A DNA stretch of 64,000 nucleotides, taken from positions 124,001-188,000 of the forward strand of contig NZ_JASSZH010000009.1 of NCBI RefSeq assembly GCF_030271165.1, in the 5' to 3' direction. Positions 32,412 through 40,707 of this stretch are shown here, in pieces. Position numbers and translations under genes: made by a program. Numbering within the stretch: the first letter of the stretch is position 1; each line of letters opens with the position of its first letter. Under the pieces are notes generated by a model, which had not been told where the DNA came from, did no database searches, and saw only the letters and a list, made by a program, of their open reading frames with translations. This DNA comes from Psychromicrobium xiongbiense. GTDB lineage: Bacteria; Actinomycetota; Actinomycetes; Actinomycetales; Micrococcaceae.

Positions 32412-32858
32412 CTACTCAGAGATCGCCGACGCCTCGACCAAGGCTCGCCGAACGATCTTGCGATCCACACCCATGCTTTGCGCGATCGCCCGCATCGAGA
32501 CACCGCCGAGGTGGAGACGCACGGCCTCGGCCGCTTCGTCTACTCCGAGGCCCGGGCGACGACGCCCGACGCGGCGCCGCGTGAGGTGTGCCGACACGGT
32601 GGCGCGATGCACGCCGTACCTTTCTGCCAGCTCGCTGACTGTCGCGCCGTCGAGGTAGTCGTCAACGAGGCGGTCGACCTCAGCGGCGGTGAGAAAGGTC
32701 TGAAGATGTTCAATCCTCCGCACCACAGTGCCCCGAGAGTCCTCCATCGAGGCGGTTTCCGGGCGCTGAGACACCCTGTAGACACCCCGCTTCCAGCGTG
32801 TGACCAGGGTCTTCGTGCGCGGGGTAAGGTTTGCGAACGTACTACGCAGGGACCCCAA
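32412..32858 (-). CDS. HTH protein at the right edge of the island (start uncertain)
   Basis: Up to 148 residues, carrying two helix-turn-helix units, TVSELAERYGVHRATVSAHL and SMRAIAQSMGVDRKIVRRAL, like recombinase C-terminal DNA-binding domains. The longest reading uses a TTG inside the direct repeat at 32856-32858, meaning its N-terminus reaches the island boundary; an internal ATG (MEDSRGTVVRR, near 32747) gives a 111-residue protein without a clear ribosome binding site. It may be a remnant of a recombinase cut by integration, or a regulator or directionality factor. It does not read in frame with the left-edge HTH gene across a joined repeat. Confidence 0.55.
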   Translation of the reverse strand: MGSLRSTFANLTPRTKTLVTRWKRGVYRVSQRPETASMEDSRGTVVRRIEHLQTFLTAAEVDRLVDDYLDGATVSELAERYGVHRATVSAHLTRRRVGRRRPGLGVDEAAEAVRLHLGGVSMRAIAQSMGVDRKIVRRALVEASAISE

Positions 32859-32963
32859 GTCACCTGTGAGGCCGTACCGGAGAGATCCGGTGCGGCCTCA
32901 CAGGTGTATTACGGTGGTGTTGGCTGCCTGGTGACACCCGGCTGCTCTGACTCACCCGTTGCC
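32852..32963. repeat. Right 112-bp direct repeat (putative attR)
   Basis: Copy of 28161-28272. The hairpin recurs at 32861-32906, with one G replacing A that keeps pairing as G-U. The repeat ends 31 bp before the acyl-CoA dehydrogenase start, so it forms that gene's promoter and leader region. Confidence 0.9.
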
Positions 32964-32994
32964 CTTTGCATCTGACCCTGGAGACCACGCATTC

Positions 32995-34191
32995 ATGAAG
33001 CGCTCATTCTTCGACGAGGACCACGATCTGTTCCGCGAGGTGGTCCAGGAGTTCGATGCTCGTGAAGTAGCCCCCCACTACGCCCAGTGGGACGCCGATC
33101 ACCTGATGGACCGCACGCTCTGGACGGCGGCGGGCGAGCAGGGTCTCCTGGGTCTGACGGTTCCCGAAGAGTTTGGCGGCGCGGGCATGGCCGATTACCG
33201 CTTCCGCACCGTCATGGACGAAGAGTTTGCCGCCCGGAACCATCTGGGTGTGGCCCTGGCCTTCCATCTGCACGACGATATGGTGCTGCCCCATCTACTG
33301 GCATACGCTTCCGAAGACCTCAAGGCGCGGGTTCTTCCCGGCATGGTCAGCGGAGAGCTGATCACCTCCATCGCGATGACCGAGCCCGGGGCCGGTTCAG
33401 ACCTGCGCGGCATCCGGACCAAGGCCATCCGGGACGGTGACGACTGGCTGATCTCCGGGCAGAAGACGTTCATCGGCAATGGTCTCAGCGGCGATGCCGC
33501 CCTGGTGCTGGCGCGCACCGACGGCGGAACCGGCCGCGGCAAGCACGACTCCTTCTCGCTGTTTTTCGTCGAAAAGACCAGCGGCTACTCGGTCGGCCGC
33601 CAGCTCGACAAAATGGGCCTGCGCGCCTCTGACACCGTGGAACTGTTCTTCGACCAGGTCCGCGTCCCCAGTGCGCAGCTGGTCGGTGAAGTGGGGCGTG
33701 GGCTGGAATACTGCGCCGCTCAGCTTCCGCAGGGTCGGCTGGCAATCGCGGTGGCGAGTTCCGCCGTCGCCCGCGCCACCTATACCCACACGTTGCGCTA
33801 TGTGGGAGAACGCAATGCCTTCGGTGAGCGCGTCGTCGATTTCCAGAACACCCAGTTTGTTCTGGCGGATCTGCTGACCGAGATCGAAGCCACCGAAGCC
33901 TATGTCGATCAGGCTGTTCATGCCTTCAACCGTGGCGAACTGGACGCCCAGGATGCGGCCAAGGTCAAACTCTTCGCCAGCGAGCGGGTCAAGACCGTGA
34001 CCGATCGTTGCCTGCAGCTCCACGGCGGCTATGGCTACATTCTTGAATATCCGGTGGCCCAGGCATTCCTGGGCGCCCGGCTGCTGAGCATCTTCGGCGG
34101 CACGAGCGAGATCATGCGCTCCGTCATCGGCAGTGAACTCAGCCGCATCGCGGGCGGCACCGGCCGCAGCAACCGGGGAGGGCGCGCCTGA
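32995..34191 (+). CDS. Acyl-CoA dehydrogenase
   Basis: A 398-residue flavoenzyme. Conserved parts: the FAD/substrate region SIAMTEPGAGSDLRGIRTKA, the FIGNG loop, the GERNAFGERVVDFQNTQFVLADL helix, and the C-terminal LHGGYGYILEYPVAQAFLGARLLSIFGGTSEIMR. The catalytic acid is expected in the GYGY-to-EY region. It oxidises an acyl-CoA to the enoyl form; chain specificity is unknown. The start was placed at the ATG with GGAG about 10 nt upstream; a longer frame would begin inside the island repeat. Its TGA overlaps the def ATG (TGATG). Confidence 0.9.
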   Translation: MKRSFFDEDHDLFREVVQEFDAREVAPHYAQWDADHLMDRTLWTAAGEQGLLGLTVPEEFGGAGMADYRFRTVMDEEFAARNHLGVALAFHLHDDMVLPHLLAYASEDLKARVLPGMVSGELITSIAMTEPGAGSDLRGIRTKAIRDGDDWLISGQKTFIGNGLSGDAALVLARTDGGTGRGKHDSFSLFFVEKTSGYSVGRQLDKMGLRASDTVELFFDQVRVPSAQLVGEVGRGLEYCAAQLPQGRLAIAVASSAVARATYTHTLRYVGERNAFGERVVDFQNTQFVLADLLTEIEATEAYVDQAVHAFNRGELDAQDAAKVKLFASERVKTVTDRCLQLHGGYGYILEYPVAQAFLGARLLSIFGGTSEIMRSVIGSELSRIAGGTGRSNRGGRA

Positions 34192-34763
34192 TGACCATTC
34201 ACCCGATCGTGATTCTCGGCGAGCCCGTGCTGCACCGGCGTGCCGCTGAAGTCACCGCCTTTGACGATGACCTGCGCACCCTGGTGGCCGATATGGAGGA
34301 GACCAACCGCGCCGCGAACGGCGCCGGTCTGGCCGCACCGCAGATCGGTGTGGGCCTGCGGGTCTTTGTCTATGCCATGGAAAACGACGATGACGTCCCC
34401 GACCACGGCGTGCTGGTCAACCCCACGCTGACCCTCGGCAAGGTCTCCGGCAAGATGCCGGATCCGGACGACGAGGCTGAGGGCTGCCTCTCGGTTCCCA
34501 GCGAGCACTTTCCGCTCAAGCGCGCCGAATGGGTGCGGGTCAGTGGCTTTGACCAGTACGGCGCACCGGTGCAGTTTGAGGCCACCGGCTGGTTTGCCCG
34601 GTGCATGCAGCATGAGTATGACCATCTGGATGGGAAGCTCTACGTGGATCGCCTGGTGGAGCGATACGCCCGTAAGGCACGCCGTGTCGCCAAGGACCGT
34701 GGCTGGGGTGTTCCCGGGCTGAGCTGGCTTCCCGGAACCGATCCCGATCCCTTCGGTTTCTGA
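34191..34763 (+). CDS. def: Peptide deformylase
   Basis: A 190-residue enzyme that removes the formyl group from nascent proteins. All three motifs are present: GAGLAAPQIGVG (45-55), EGCLSVP (metal ligand Cys99) and QHEYDHLDGKLY (His141, Glu142, His145). The start overlaps the acyl-CoA dehydrogenase stop by one base and the next gene follows after 2 bp, so the three form an operon. Confidence 0.96.
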   Translation: MTIHPIVILGEPVLHRRAAEVTAFDDDLRTLVADMEETNRAANGAGLAAPQIGVGLRVFVYAMENDDDVPDHGVLVNPTLTLGKVSGKMPDPDDEAEGCLSVPSEHFPLKRAEWVRVSGFDQYGAPVQFEATGWFARCMQHEYDHLDGKLYVDRLVERYARKARRVAKDRGWGVPGLSWLPGTDPDPFGF

Positions 34764-34765
34764 AC

Positions 34766-35629
34766 ATGAACGAGCCTTCCGCCGGCCTCAACCCCGCCGA
34801 TGTTGACCTGCTGCTTACCGTAGCCGGAATCCAGCCCAAGGACCGGACGGAGGTCGCTGCCCTGCTTCTGGGCGAGCCCTCCGCCGAGGCCAGGCGCGCC
34901 CTGGCGGAACTTCAGTCCCGGCTGGGCGTCGTGGGTGCACCGGTGTTGCCCGAGGGCGTGGCGAGCGATCACCAATGGCTCTGGGCCCTGATGGCCTTCA
35001 TTCCGGAACAACTCCAGTGGTATGCCTCCCAAGGCATCCCCGAACAGGTGGCGCACGAGAGCCTCGCCGACATCGGGCGTCAGCTGGCGGTCTCCCGTGT
35101 GGTGAAGGGCGAGTTCTCGCTGGAGACCTGGAAGTGGCTGGGCCATCAGGCCACCGGAACGCTGCTTCAACTTGGCCGACTGCAATTCCAGATCTGCCCC
35201 GGGCCGGAGGATCTGCCCGGGATCCGGCCCGGCGAAGCGGTGCTGGAAACTCACATCCCGGAATCCGGGCCGCTCAGCGTGGAGGCTGTGGCCGATTCTT
35301 TCCGGCAGGCAGGCACGTTCTTCGCAGAGCATTTTCCCGCGTTGCCGGTGCGCTTCGCCACCTGCACCTCCTGGCTACTGGACCCGTACCTTGCCGATCG
35401 GCTGGGCGAACGGTCCAACATCACGCGTTTTGCCCGGCTGTTCACGCTCTGGGGCGGGCTGGAGGACACCCCGGGCGATGCCGTGTACTTCACTTTCCGC
35501 ACGCGCGATGCCGCCGATCTGGCCCTGGCGCCCCGGGAGACGTCCCTGCAGCGGACGGTTCTGGAGCGGATCGAGGCCGGTGGCCAGTGGCAGGTCGGTC
35601 GCGGATATCTGGAGCTGGATCGCTTCTAG
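34766..35629 (+). CDS. Acyltransferase-domain protein with GNAT-like C-terminal half
   Basis: A 287-residue protein matching the paired NAT_N/GNAT_C architecture of actinobacteria. The N-terminal half is helical (PEQLQWYASQGIPEQVAHESLADIGRQLAVSR); the C-terminal half (IRPGEAVLETHIPESGPLSVEAVADSFRQAGTFFAEHFP and SWLLDPYLADRL) is the GNAT_C region. The canonical acetyl-CoA Q/RxxGxG/A loop is not apparent, so catalysis is unproven. It follows def by 2 bp and may relate to N-terminal processing, but that is only a guess from position. Confidence 0.7.
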   Translation: MNEPSAGLNPADVDLLLTVAGIQPKDRTEVAALLLGEPSAEARRALAELQSRLGVVGAPVLPEGVASDHQWLWALMAFIPEQLQWYASQGIPEQVAHESLADIGRQLAVSRVVKGEFSLETWKWLGHQATGTLLQLGRLQFQICPGPEDLPGIRPGEAVLETHIPESGPLSVEAVADSFRQAGTFFAEHFPALPVRFATCTSWLLDPYLADRLGERSNITRFARLFTLWGGLEDTPGDAVYFTFRTRDAADLALAPRETSLQRTVLERIEAGGQWQVGRGYLELDRF

Positions 35630-35652
35630 CGCCTGGATGATGGTCTCACGGC

Positions 35653-36474
35653 TCACAACCCCGAGCTGAGCGAGCTCTGCCCCGGGCAGGAGCGCAGGAT
35701 GGAGGCCATGGCATCATGTTCGGCCGTCGTGATCCAGAGTCCGTAGGCCGCTTTGACCGAAATCTGACGCGCCACATACGCACAGCGGAAGGAATGCTCG
35801 GGCGGCAGCCAGGTTGCGGCGTCGCCGTCGGACTTCTTCTGATTGCTCGGCCCGTCTACGGCCATCAGATTCAGTGGGTCGTTGGCCAGGGCCAGGCGCT
35901 GGTCCAGGCTCAGTTGCTGGGCGCCCTTCTGCCAGGCATCGCCCAGCGCGACCACATGATCGATCTGTACGGCGGCCGAGGAGTTTGCGCCGCGCTGAAA
36001 GTCGATGCTGTTACCGGTATACGGATCGTCCAGCGTTCCGGCGGCGACCAGACAGAGCGATCCTGTCACGAGTGTCACGTTCTTCAGGTCCCGCCGCAGA
36101 ACGTCATTGCGGGTGTCACAGCCGTTGCCATCCACATCGGTCCAGGCCAGGCCGAAGGCCTCCCGCGCGTACCCGGTTTTCGGTGCCCTGCCCTTGATGG
36201 GAAGGGTGGCCAGGAGAGCCACCGCCGTCGTGGGTTCAATCCGGTACACCGGGCCGGGTCGCGCTCCCGAAGCGGGGCTGCGAGTCACGGGTGCGCTGGC
36301 GGCATCGTGCCAGGCAGCTGCCTGAGGAGCGGTGACCGCCCAGCCGATCACCAGGCCCAGCACTACAGCCAGGGCGCTCACGGTCACCGCAGTGCGCCTG
36401 CGGCCTCGCACCAGGGCCTGAAGCCTCAGTGCCGACAGTCCAATCGCCGAGCGTCGGAGCCAGGAAATCGCCAT
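35653..36474 (-). CDS. Membrane-anchored or secreted HNH nuclease (DUF1524/GmrSD-like)
   Basis: A 273-residue protein with a basic N-terminus and one hydrophobic segment (about 28-50), then an exported domain. The nuclease core is AVQIDHVVALGDAWQKGA (Asp-His of the beta-beta-alpha metal motif), NDPLNLMAVDGPSNQKKSDGDAATWLPP and the final helix with RCAYVARQ. Such secreted DUF1524 proteins are very common in actinobacteria and probably scavenge nucleic acid. The Cys pair around TDVDGNGCDTRND is also typical. Confidence 0.85.
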   Translation of the reverse strand: MAISWLRRSAIGLSALRLQALVRGRRRTAVTVSALAVVLGLVIGWAVTAPQAAAWHDAASAPVTRSPASGARPGPVYRIEPTTAVALLATLPIKGRAPKTGYAREAFGLAWTDVDGNGCDTRNDVLRRDLKNVTLVTGSLCLVAAGTLDDPYTGNSIDFQRGANSSAAVQIDHVVALGDAWQKGAQQLSLDQRLALANDPLNLMAVDGPSNQKKSDGDAATWLPPEHSFRCAYVARQISVKAAYGLWITTAEHDAMASILRSCPGQSSLSSGL

Positions 36475-36582
36475 TGCTTCAGCCTAGGGGTCGGGACCGA
36501 CGAAAAACGGTCGATGCCGCCCCGCAGCGGGCGGATGTGGATAACTCACCGCAGTTTCCGGGTGGGTCTCCGGCGGGTCGAG

Positions 36583-36960
36583 GGATGGGACAGTCGATAC
36601 GCCGGGTTCTGTGCCGCGCCTTGTTGCCTCAACGCGGTGGCGACCATCCATCTACGAACGCCGTTGCCGACGCCCTCCAGCGGCCTACCCGGGCACTCGG
36701 GCGAGCAGCCCTCAATCATGCCCTGTCTGGCCTTGCTCCAGGTGGGGTTTACCATGCCTTTCCGGTCACCCGGAAAGCGGTGGTCTCTTACACCGCCTTT
36801 TCACCCTTACCCCGGCACGCATACGAACCGAGGCGGTCTGTTTTCTGTGGCACTGGCCTGCGGGTCACCCCGAGTGGGCGTTACCCACCACCCTGCTGTG
36901 CGGAGCCCGGACGTTCCTCGAGCCACTTCCGTGACGCGCGGTCGCCTGACTGTCCCATCC
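36583..36960 (-). ncRNA. rnpB: RNase P RNA (bacterial type A)
   Basis: About 378 nt on the minus strand. The ends pair as a 13-bp P1 (GGATGGGACAGTC with its complement). Conserved core elements in order are GAGGAACGTCCGGGCTCC near the 5' end, the ACAGAAAACAGACCGCC and GGTAAGGGTGAAAAGG segments, AGAGACCACCG, and GACAGAACCCGG-type sequence (here GCACAGAACCCGGCGTAT) near the 3' end. It is the catalytic subunit that matures tRNA 5' ends. Confidence 0.95.
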
Positions 36961-36968
36961 AATCGTCC

Positions 36969-36974
36969 ATCCTA
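36969..36974 (-). promoter_or_regulatory. -10 box TAGGAT for rnpB
   Basis: TAGGAT on the minus strand lies about 8 nt before the first base of P1, so transcription would start at the RNA 5' end. Confidence 0.5.
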
Positions 36975-36997
36975 CCGGCCAGTCGCGGTGACCCGGC

Positions 36998-37003
36998 TAC
37001 ACT
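36998..37003 (+). promoter_or_regulatory. -10 hexamer TACACT, six bases before the YaaA gene
   Basis: TACACT, 6 nt, then the GTG at 37010; no ribosome binding site. Leaderless layout. Confidence 0.45.
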
Positions 37004-37009
37004 CGATGG

Positions 37010-37783
37010 GTGCTGATTCTCCTCCCTCCATCGGAAGGCAAGGCCGCGCCTGCACAGGGTGAAGCCCTCGATCTGGCGGCGCTCTCCTTCCCGGAATTGT
37101 CCGCAGACCGCCATCGGGTGCTCGAAGCTCTCAGCACAGCATCCGCGCATCCCGAAGCGCTCAGCGTTCTGGGCGTCGGACCTTCCCTGGGGCATGAGGT
37201 TGCCCGCAATCTGCGGCTGTTGGAGGACGCAAGCGCTCCCGCCCATCAGATCTACAATGGCGTACTCTATGACGCCTTGGGGTACTCCACGCTGACTCCA
37301 GTACAGCGGGCCCGTGCGGCAGCATCCATTCTGGTGATCTCCGGCCTCTGGGGCGCGGTCGCTCTGAACGACCGCATTCCGGCCTATCGCCTGTCGATGT
37401 CCACCGCGCTTCCGGGTCTGGGTCGACTGTCCAGCTTCTGGAAGCCACGGCTCGCCGCTCCCCTGGCCCAGCGCGCCGCTGACGAGCTGGTCATCGATTG
37501 CCGTTCCAGCGCCTATTCAGCCGCCTGGCACTCCCGTCCGGAACGCACCGTGGAGATCAAGGTCTTTCAGGAGTCTGCCGGGAAGCGCACCGTGGTCTCG
37601 CATTTCGCCAAGCACACCCGCGGGGAGTTCGTCCGGCATCTGCTCAGCCGCCGGGGGAAGGCACCGGCCACAGCCGCAGATCTGCTCCGGATTGCCGGGG
37701 AACGCTGGCAGGCTGAGCTGGTGGAAGGCACCGCCCGTCACCCGCAGGCACTCCATCTGGTGCTGGAGGCACCCGGCGCATAG
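37010..37783 (+). CDS. yaaA: YaaA (DUF328) family peroxide-stress protein
   Basis: A 257-residue protein of usual YaaA length. It starts with the family signature MLILLPPSEGK; HQIYNGVLYDALGYSTL and the C-terminal KVFQESAGKRTVVSHFAKHTRGEFVRHLL match the domain. In E. coli YaaA limits intracellular iron during peroxide stress and binds DNA. The start is the GTG that follows a -10 hexamer by 6 nt. It is divergent from rnpB. Confidence 0.88.
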   Translation: MLILLPPSEGKAAPAQGEALDLAALSFPELSADRHRVLEALSTASAHPEALSVLGVGPSLGHEVARNLRLLEDASAPAHQIYNGVLYDALGYSTLTPVQRARAAASILVISGLWGAVALNDRIPAYRLSMSTALPGLGRLSSFWKPRLAAPLAQRAADELVIDCRSSAYSAAWHSRPERTVEIKVFQESAGKRTVVSHFAKHTRGEFVRHLLSRRGKAPATAADLLRIAGERWQAELVEGTARHPQALHLVLEAPGA

Positions 37784-37795
37784 ACCGAGCGGTGC

Positions 37796-38215
37796 TTAGC
37801 CGTTCCGGGCTACCAGCTCGACTTCAAAGCCGTCTGCGTTTTCCAGGTAGGCCGCATAATGATCCGGACCACCTGCATGAGGATGGCTTTCGGTGAACAT
37901 CAGCATCCAGCCGTGATCCGGTGCCTGCCGGGCCAGCCGGTCGACCTCGGCGGTCCCGGCCACGGAGAATGCCAGATGATTCAGCCCCGCGCGCAGGCGA
38001 TCATGCCCGCCGGTGACTGTTGGGCTGGCCTCCAGTACAAGGTAGAACTCAGGATGGCGCCAGATCACCCCACGCGGTGGATCACCCCAGGGCGTCTCCG
38101 GGATAAAACCCAGTTCGCCCAACAACCAGCCCCAGCTCAGAGCAGCACGGTCCAGATCCTCCACCCAGATCTCGAGGTGGTGAAGAATGCCGGCGTCCGC
38201 CGGGCTCAGGACCAT
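37796..38215 (-). CDS. VOC-family protein
   Basis: A 139-residue single vicinal-oxygen-chelate domain. HHLEIWVEDLDRAALSWGWLLGELGF gives the first unit with its His, LNHLAFSVAG the second His, and DHYAAYLENADGFEVELVA the terminal Glu. The substrate is unknown. Its start overlaps the end of the zinc-ribbon gene by 10 bp, so it is probably the last gene of the Nif3 / zinc-ribbon / VOC transcription unit. Confidence 0.8.
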   Translation of the reverse strand: MVLSPADAGILHHLEIWVEDLDRAALSWGWLLGELGFIPETPWGDPPRGVIWRHPEFYLVLEASPTVTGGHDRLRAGLNHLAFSVAGTAEVDRLARQAPDHGWMLMFTESHPHAGGPDHYAAYLENADGFEVELVARNG

Positions 38216-38940
38216 TCCGCCGATCGGACCAGAATGCAGCCCGAATCCGGGCAGAACACGATGTCGTCCTCAGCGGCCTTGGTGATATCCGCCAGGTCCC
38301 CGGCGCTGAGGCGCATACCGGAACCTTCGGAGGTGCCGTGGAACAGCCGTGCCGCACCGACGCCACGCCGTTCCAGGGTCTTCTCGTAGATCGAGAGCAG
38401 CTCGGCGGGCAGCGTGGCTGCAAAGGCGATCCGTTGCGCCTGGCTCTGTTCGGCCTGTTCCCGGAGAGCCTGGAGCTCAGCTTCCACCAAGCCCCGGCGA
38501 GCTCGATACACTGTTACCGCATCTGCAAAGGCTCCCTCCGCCCGGGCCAGCACTCCCTGGGCCTCCTCGAGCGCCTCCATGGCTTCCAGTTCCCGGTCTT
38601 CGACGCCGCTACGCCGCGCAGAGAGGGAAGCCACCTCCGCCTGCAGGGCCATCAGATCCTTGGAGAGCCCACCCGCAGCGAGTCTGCCCTCATCCCGATC
38701 GATTTTCGCGCTGATCTGGGCCACCTCCGCCTCAGCGGTCTGCACGGCCCTCTGCGCCTGTTCTTCTCCGGCCTTGGCGGCATCGCGCTCTGCTTTGGCG
38801 GCATCGGCCACTGCCCGGAGCTGAGCAAGCTCAGCATCGGCCCGCCAGCGGGCTGCCTCCGTGGAGGTGTGTTTGAGCGCACTGTCAAAAGCCTGCAGCT
38901 CCAATAACCTGAGCTGATCTGCGGGTGCCGCCTTGGCCAT
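38206..38940 (-). CDS. Coiled-coil protein of the C4 zinc-ribbon (zf-RING_7) family with degenerate ribbon
   Basis: A 244-residue protein: a long antiparallel coiled coil (about residues 20-190, rich in Ala, Glu and Arg) followed by the family's small C-terminal domain. Homologues carry four zinc cysteines in two CxxC pairs. Here the first pair is replaced by TSEGSG, and the second is spaced abnormally as CPDSGC, so zinc binding is probably lost. The start is the ATG with GTAGGAGG upstream, 14 codons inside the longest frame. It follows nif3 on the same strand, a pairing conserved in actinobacteria. Confidence 0.8.
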   Translation of the reverse strand: MAKAAPADQLRLLELQAFDSALKHTSTEAARWRADAELAQLRAVADAAKAERDAAKAGEEQAQRAVQTAEAEVAQISAKIDRDEGRLAAGGLSKDLMALQAEVASLSARRSGVEDRELEAMEALEEAQGVLARAEGAFADAVTVYRARRGLVEAELQALREQAEQSQAQRIAFAATLPAELLSIYEKTLERRGVGAARLFHGTSEGSGMRLSAGDLADITKAAEDDIVFCPDSGCILVRSAEWS

Positions 38941-39040
38941 CGTGCCTCCTACATCGGGGTCGCTGCGGTGGCTGACTCGCATCCTGCAGCCACCGTAGGG
39001 AACAGCCTATGCCCTGCACCGCTGCTACGAGTGACTGCGC

Positions 39041-39961
39041 CTATTCCTGGTCGAAGCCCGGGGTCAGGATGAAGTCCCACGGGTCGGTATTGACCTGACT
39101 CACCCGTAGCTCCACCTCAAAGCCCTGATCCTGAAGCACATTGCCCAGGGCTTTGGCCGCAGCCGGCAACCACAGCCATTCCGAGGCGAAGTGGGAAAGG
39201 TCCATCAGATAGGGACGCCCATCCACGGAGCCGTCGCGGGCCTCCGAGGCGGGGTGATGCCGCAGATCCGCGGTAATGTACACATCCGCTCCCTGAGCCC
39301 GGACGGCGCTGAACAGCGAATCCCCGGCCCCGCCGCACACTGCTATCCGGCGCACCAGCGCCTGCCGGTCGCCCGCCACCCGCAATCCTCCAGCCACCGC
39401 GGGCAGCACGCCGAACAGTGCCGCCGCCAGATCGCCCAGAGTCATCGCCGAGGGCAGCAGACCCACCCGGCCCACGCCCTCCTCGGGCAGGCCGTGACGG
39501 GCCGCCTGCAGTGGTACCACCTCTTCGAGGCCCAGCACATCCGCCAGCACGTCGGACACTCCACCCACCGCGCTGTCGCCGTTCGTGTGCACCGTCATCA
39601 GGGCACAGCCGTTCTCAATCAGCTCGTGCACCACTTTTCCCTTGGCTGTTGTGGCTGCAACGGAGTTCACCCCGTGCAGCAGCAGGGGGTGGTGCGCGAT
39701 GATCAGATCCGCACCCCAGTCCAGGCCCTCCGCGACGACATCGGCGGTGGGGTCCACGGCGAAGAGAATTTTGGAGACCTCCGCGCGGGGGCGTCCCACC
39801 ACGAGCCCCACAGCGTCCCAGTCCTCAGCGAGCGATGCCGGCCAGAGCTCCTCCACGGCCAGCATCACCTCGGCCAGCACGGGGGTGGCGGACTTCGGCA
39901 CAAGGACCTCATCGGCACCGGTCTCCGTGCCGTCCTGGATCTCGGCGTCGGTATTCTCCAT
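39041..39961 (-). CDS. Nif3-like dinuclear metal-centre protein
   Basis: A 306-residue protein of the NIF3/YbgI/DUF34 family. Metal-site motifs: AHHPLLLHG, VHTNGDSA and the C-terminal SHFASEW; WDAVGLVVG is the N-terminal signature. Members form hexameric rings with two metal ions per subunit. A GTP cyclohydrolase-like or metal-handling role has been suggested; none is proven. A 20-residue acidic N-terminal extension precedes the domain. TAGGAT lies 6 nt before the ATG, but GGAGGA is in the same space, so leaderless versus led cannot be resolved. Confidence 0.88.
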   Translation of the reverse strand: MENTDAEIQDGTETGADEVLVPKSATPVLAEVMLAVEELWPASLAEDWDAVGLVVGRPRAEVSKILFAVDPTADVVAEGLDWGADLIIAHHPLLLHGVNSVAATTAKGKVVHELIENGCALMTVHTNGDSAVGGVSDVLADVLGLEEVVPLQAARHGLPEEGVGRVGLLPSAMTLGDLAAALFGVLPAVAGGLRVAGDRQALVRRIAVCGGAGDSLFSAVRAQGADVYITADLRHHPASEARDGSVDGRPYLMDLSHFASEWLWLPAAAKALGNVLQDQGFEVELRVSQVNTDPWDFILTPGFDQE

Positions 39962-39967
39962 TCCTCC

Positions 39968-39973
39968 ATCCTA
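39968..39973 (-). promoter_or_regulatory. -10 hexamer TAGGAT before nif3
   Basis: TAGGAT on the minus strand followed by 6 nt (GGAGGA) and the ATG. The spacer doubles as a Shine-Dalgarno-like sequence. Confidence 0.3.
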
Positions 39974-40082
39974 TGCAGTCGCTTCCTGAGCGTAGGCGAC
40001 GTGCCGGGCTTCGCCGGGCCAACACAGCTGACCGACAGGCACGTGCGGGAATCTCCGGGCACTGGAAATGCTTGACTGAACT

Positions 40083-40607
40083 GTGATGACTTTTGTGCTG
40101 GCCGGAGGCTGCTTCTGGTGTTTGGACGCCATCTACCGTAAAACCCGCGGAGTACACCGGGTGGTGAGCGGCTACACCGGTGGACACACCGAGCATCCTG
40201 ATTACGAATCGGTATGCGGCGGGTTCACCGGACATGCCGAGGCAGTGCTGGTGGAATTCGACGAGCAGGTCATTCCGGCAGAGGTCATCCTGGATCTCTT
40301 CTTCGCCTCCCACGATCCCACCACGCTGAACCGCCAGGGCTATGACGTCGGTACGCAATACCGTTCCGCGATGTTCTTCCGTGGTGCAGCCCAGCGGGCT
40401 CTGTTTGAGGACGCGCTGGTACGCGCCCAGGAATGGTGGCCTCAACCGATCGTCACCGAGATCGCGCCGCTGGGCGTCTTCCATGAGGCAGAAGACTTCC
40501 ACCAGGACTTCTATACAAAGCACCCGGAGCAGGGCTACTGCCAGGTGATCATCAATCCCAAGCTCGCCAAAGTGCGTAAATATTACTCCTCATGGCTCGT
40601 GGCTTAA
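40083..40607 (+). CDS. msrA: Peptide methionine-S-sulfoxide reductase A
   Basis: A 174-residue enzyme repairing methionine-S-sulfoxide. The catalytic motif GGCFWC is at residues 8-13, with YTGGHTEHPDYESVCGG and GHAEAVLVEFD following. GTG and ATG starts are in tandem (40083, 40086). The C-terminal HPEQGYCQVIINPKLAKVRK carries the second Cys used as the resolving residue in many MsrA. Confidence 0.95.
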   Translation: MMTFVLAGGCFWCLDAIYRKTRGVHRVVSGYTGGHTEHPDYESVCGGFTGHAEAVLVEFDEQVIPAEVILDLFFASHDPTTLNRQGYDVGTQYRSAMFFRGAAQRALFEDALVRAQEWWPQPIVTEIAPLGVFHEAEDFHQDFYTKHPEQGYCQVIINPKLAKVRKYYSSWLVA

Positions 40608-40707
40608 GGGGCTGGGATGCTGACCATTAGGCTGGGGTGGAATTTGCCGACCGCCCGTTCGGCCTGGTCCAGGACCACGCCGATGTTGCACCAGGAACAG
40701 GAACACC

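Larger units (their letters stand above)
28161..32963. mobile_element. 4.8-kb accessory island at the tRNA-His 3' end
   Basis: Two 112-bp direct repeats (28161-28272 and 32852-32963) with only two differences bound a 4.58-kb insert. The left flank is tRNA-His and the right flank leads straight into a chromosomal acyl-CoA dehydrogenase, so the empty site can be read as tRNA-His, hairpin, then that gene. Contents in order: HTH protein (minus), NYN nuclease (plus), IS256 element, DUF5343 protein, Swt1-type HEPN protein, HTH protein (minus). The insert matches a site-specific integration next to a tRNA, but no tyrosine or serine integrase domain is present, so it is either mobilised in trans or a decayed element. 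Confidence 0.75.

Noticed and set aside
36429..37016. Open frames on both strands between the HNH gene and the YaaA gene
   Set aside because: They lie within RNase P RNA, whose conserved core and P1 pairing are clear.
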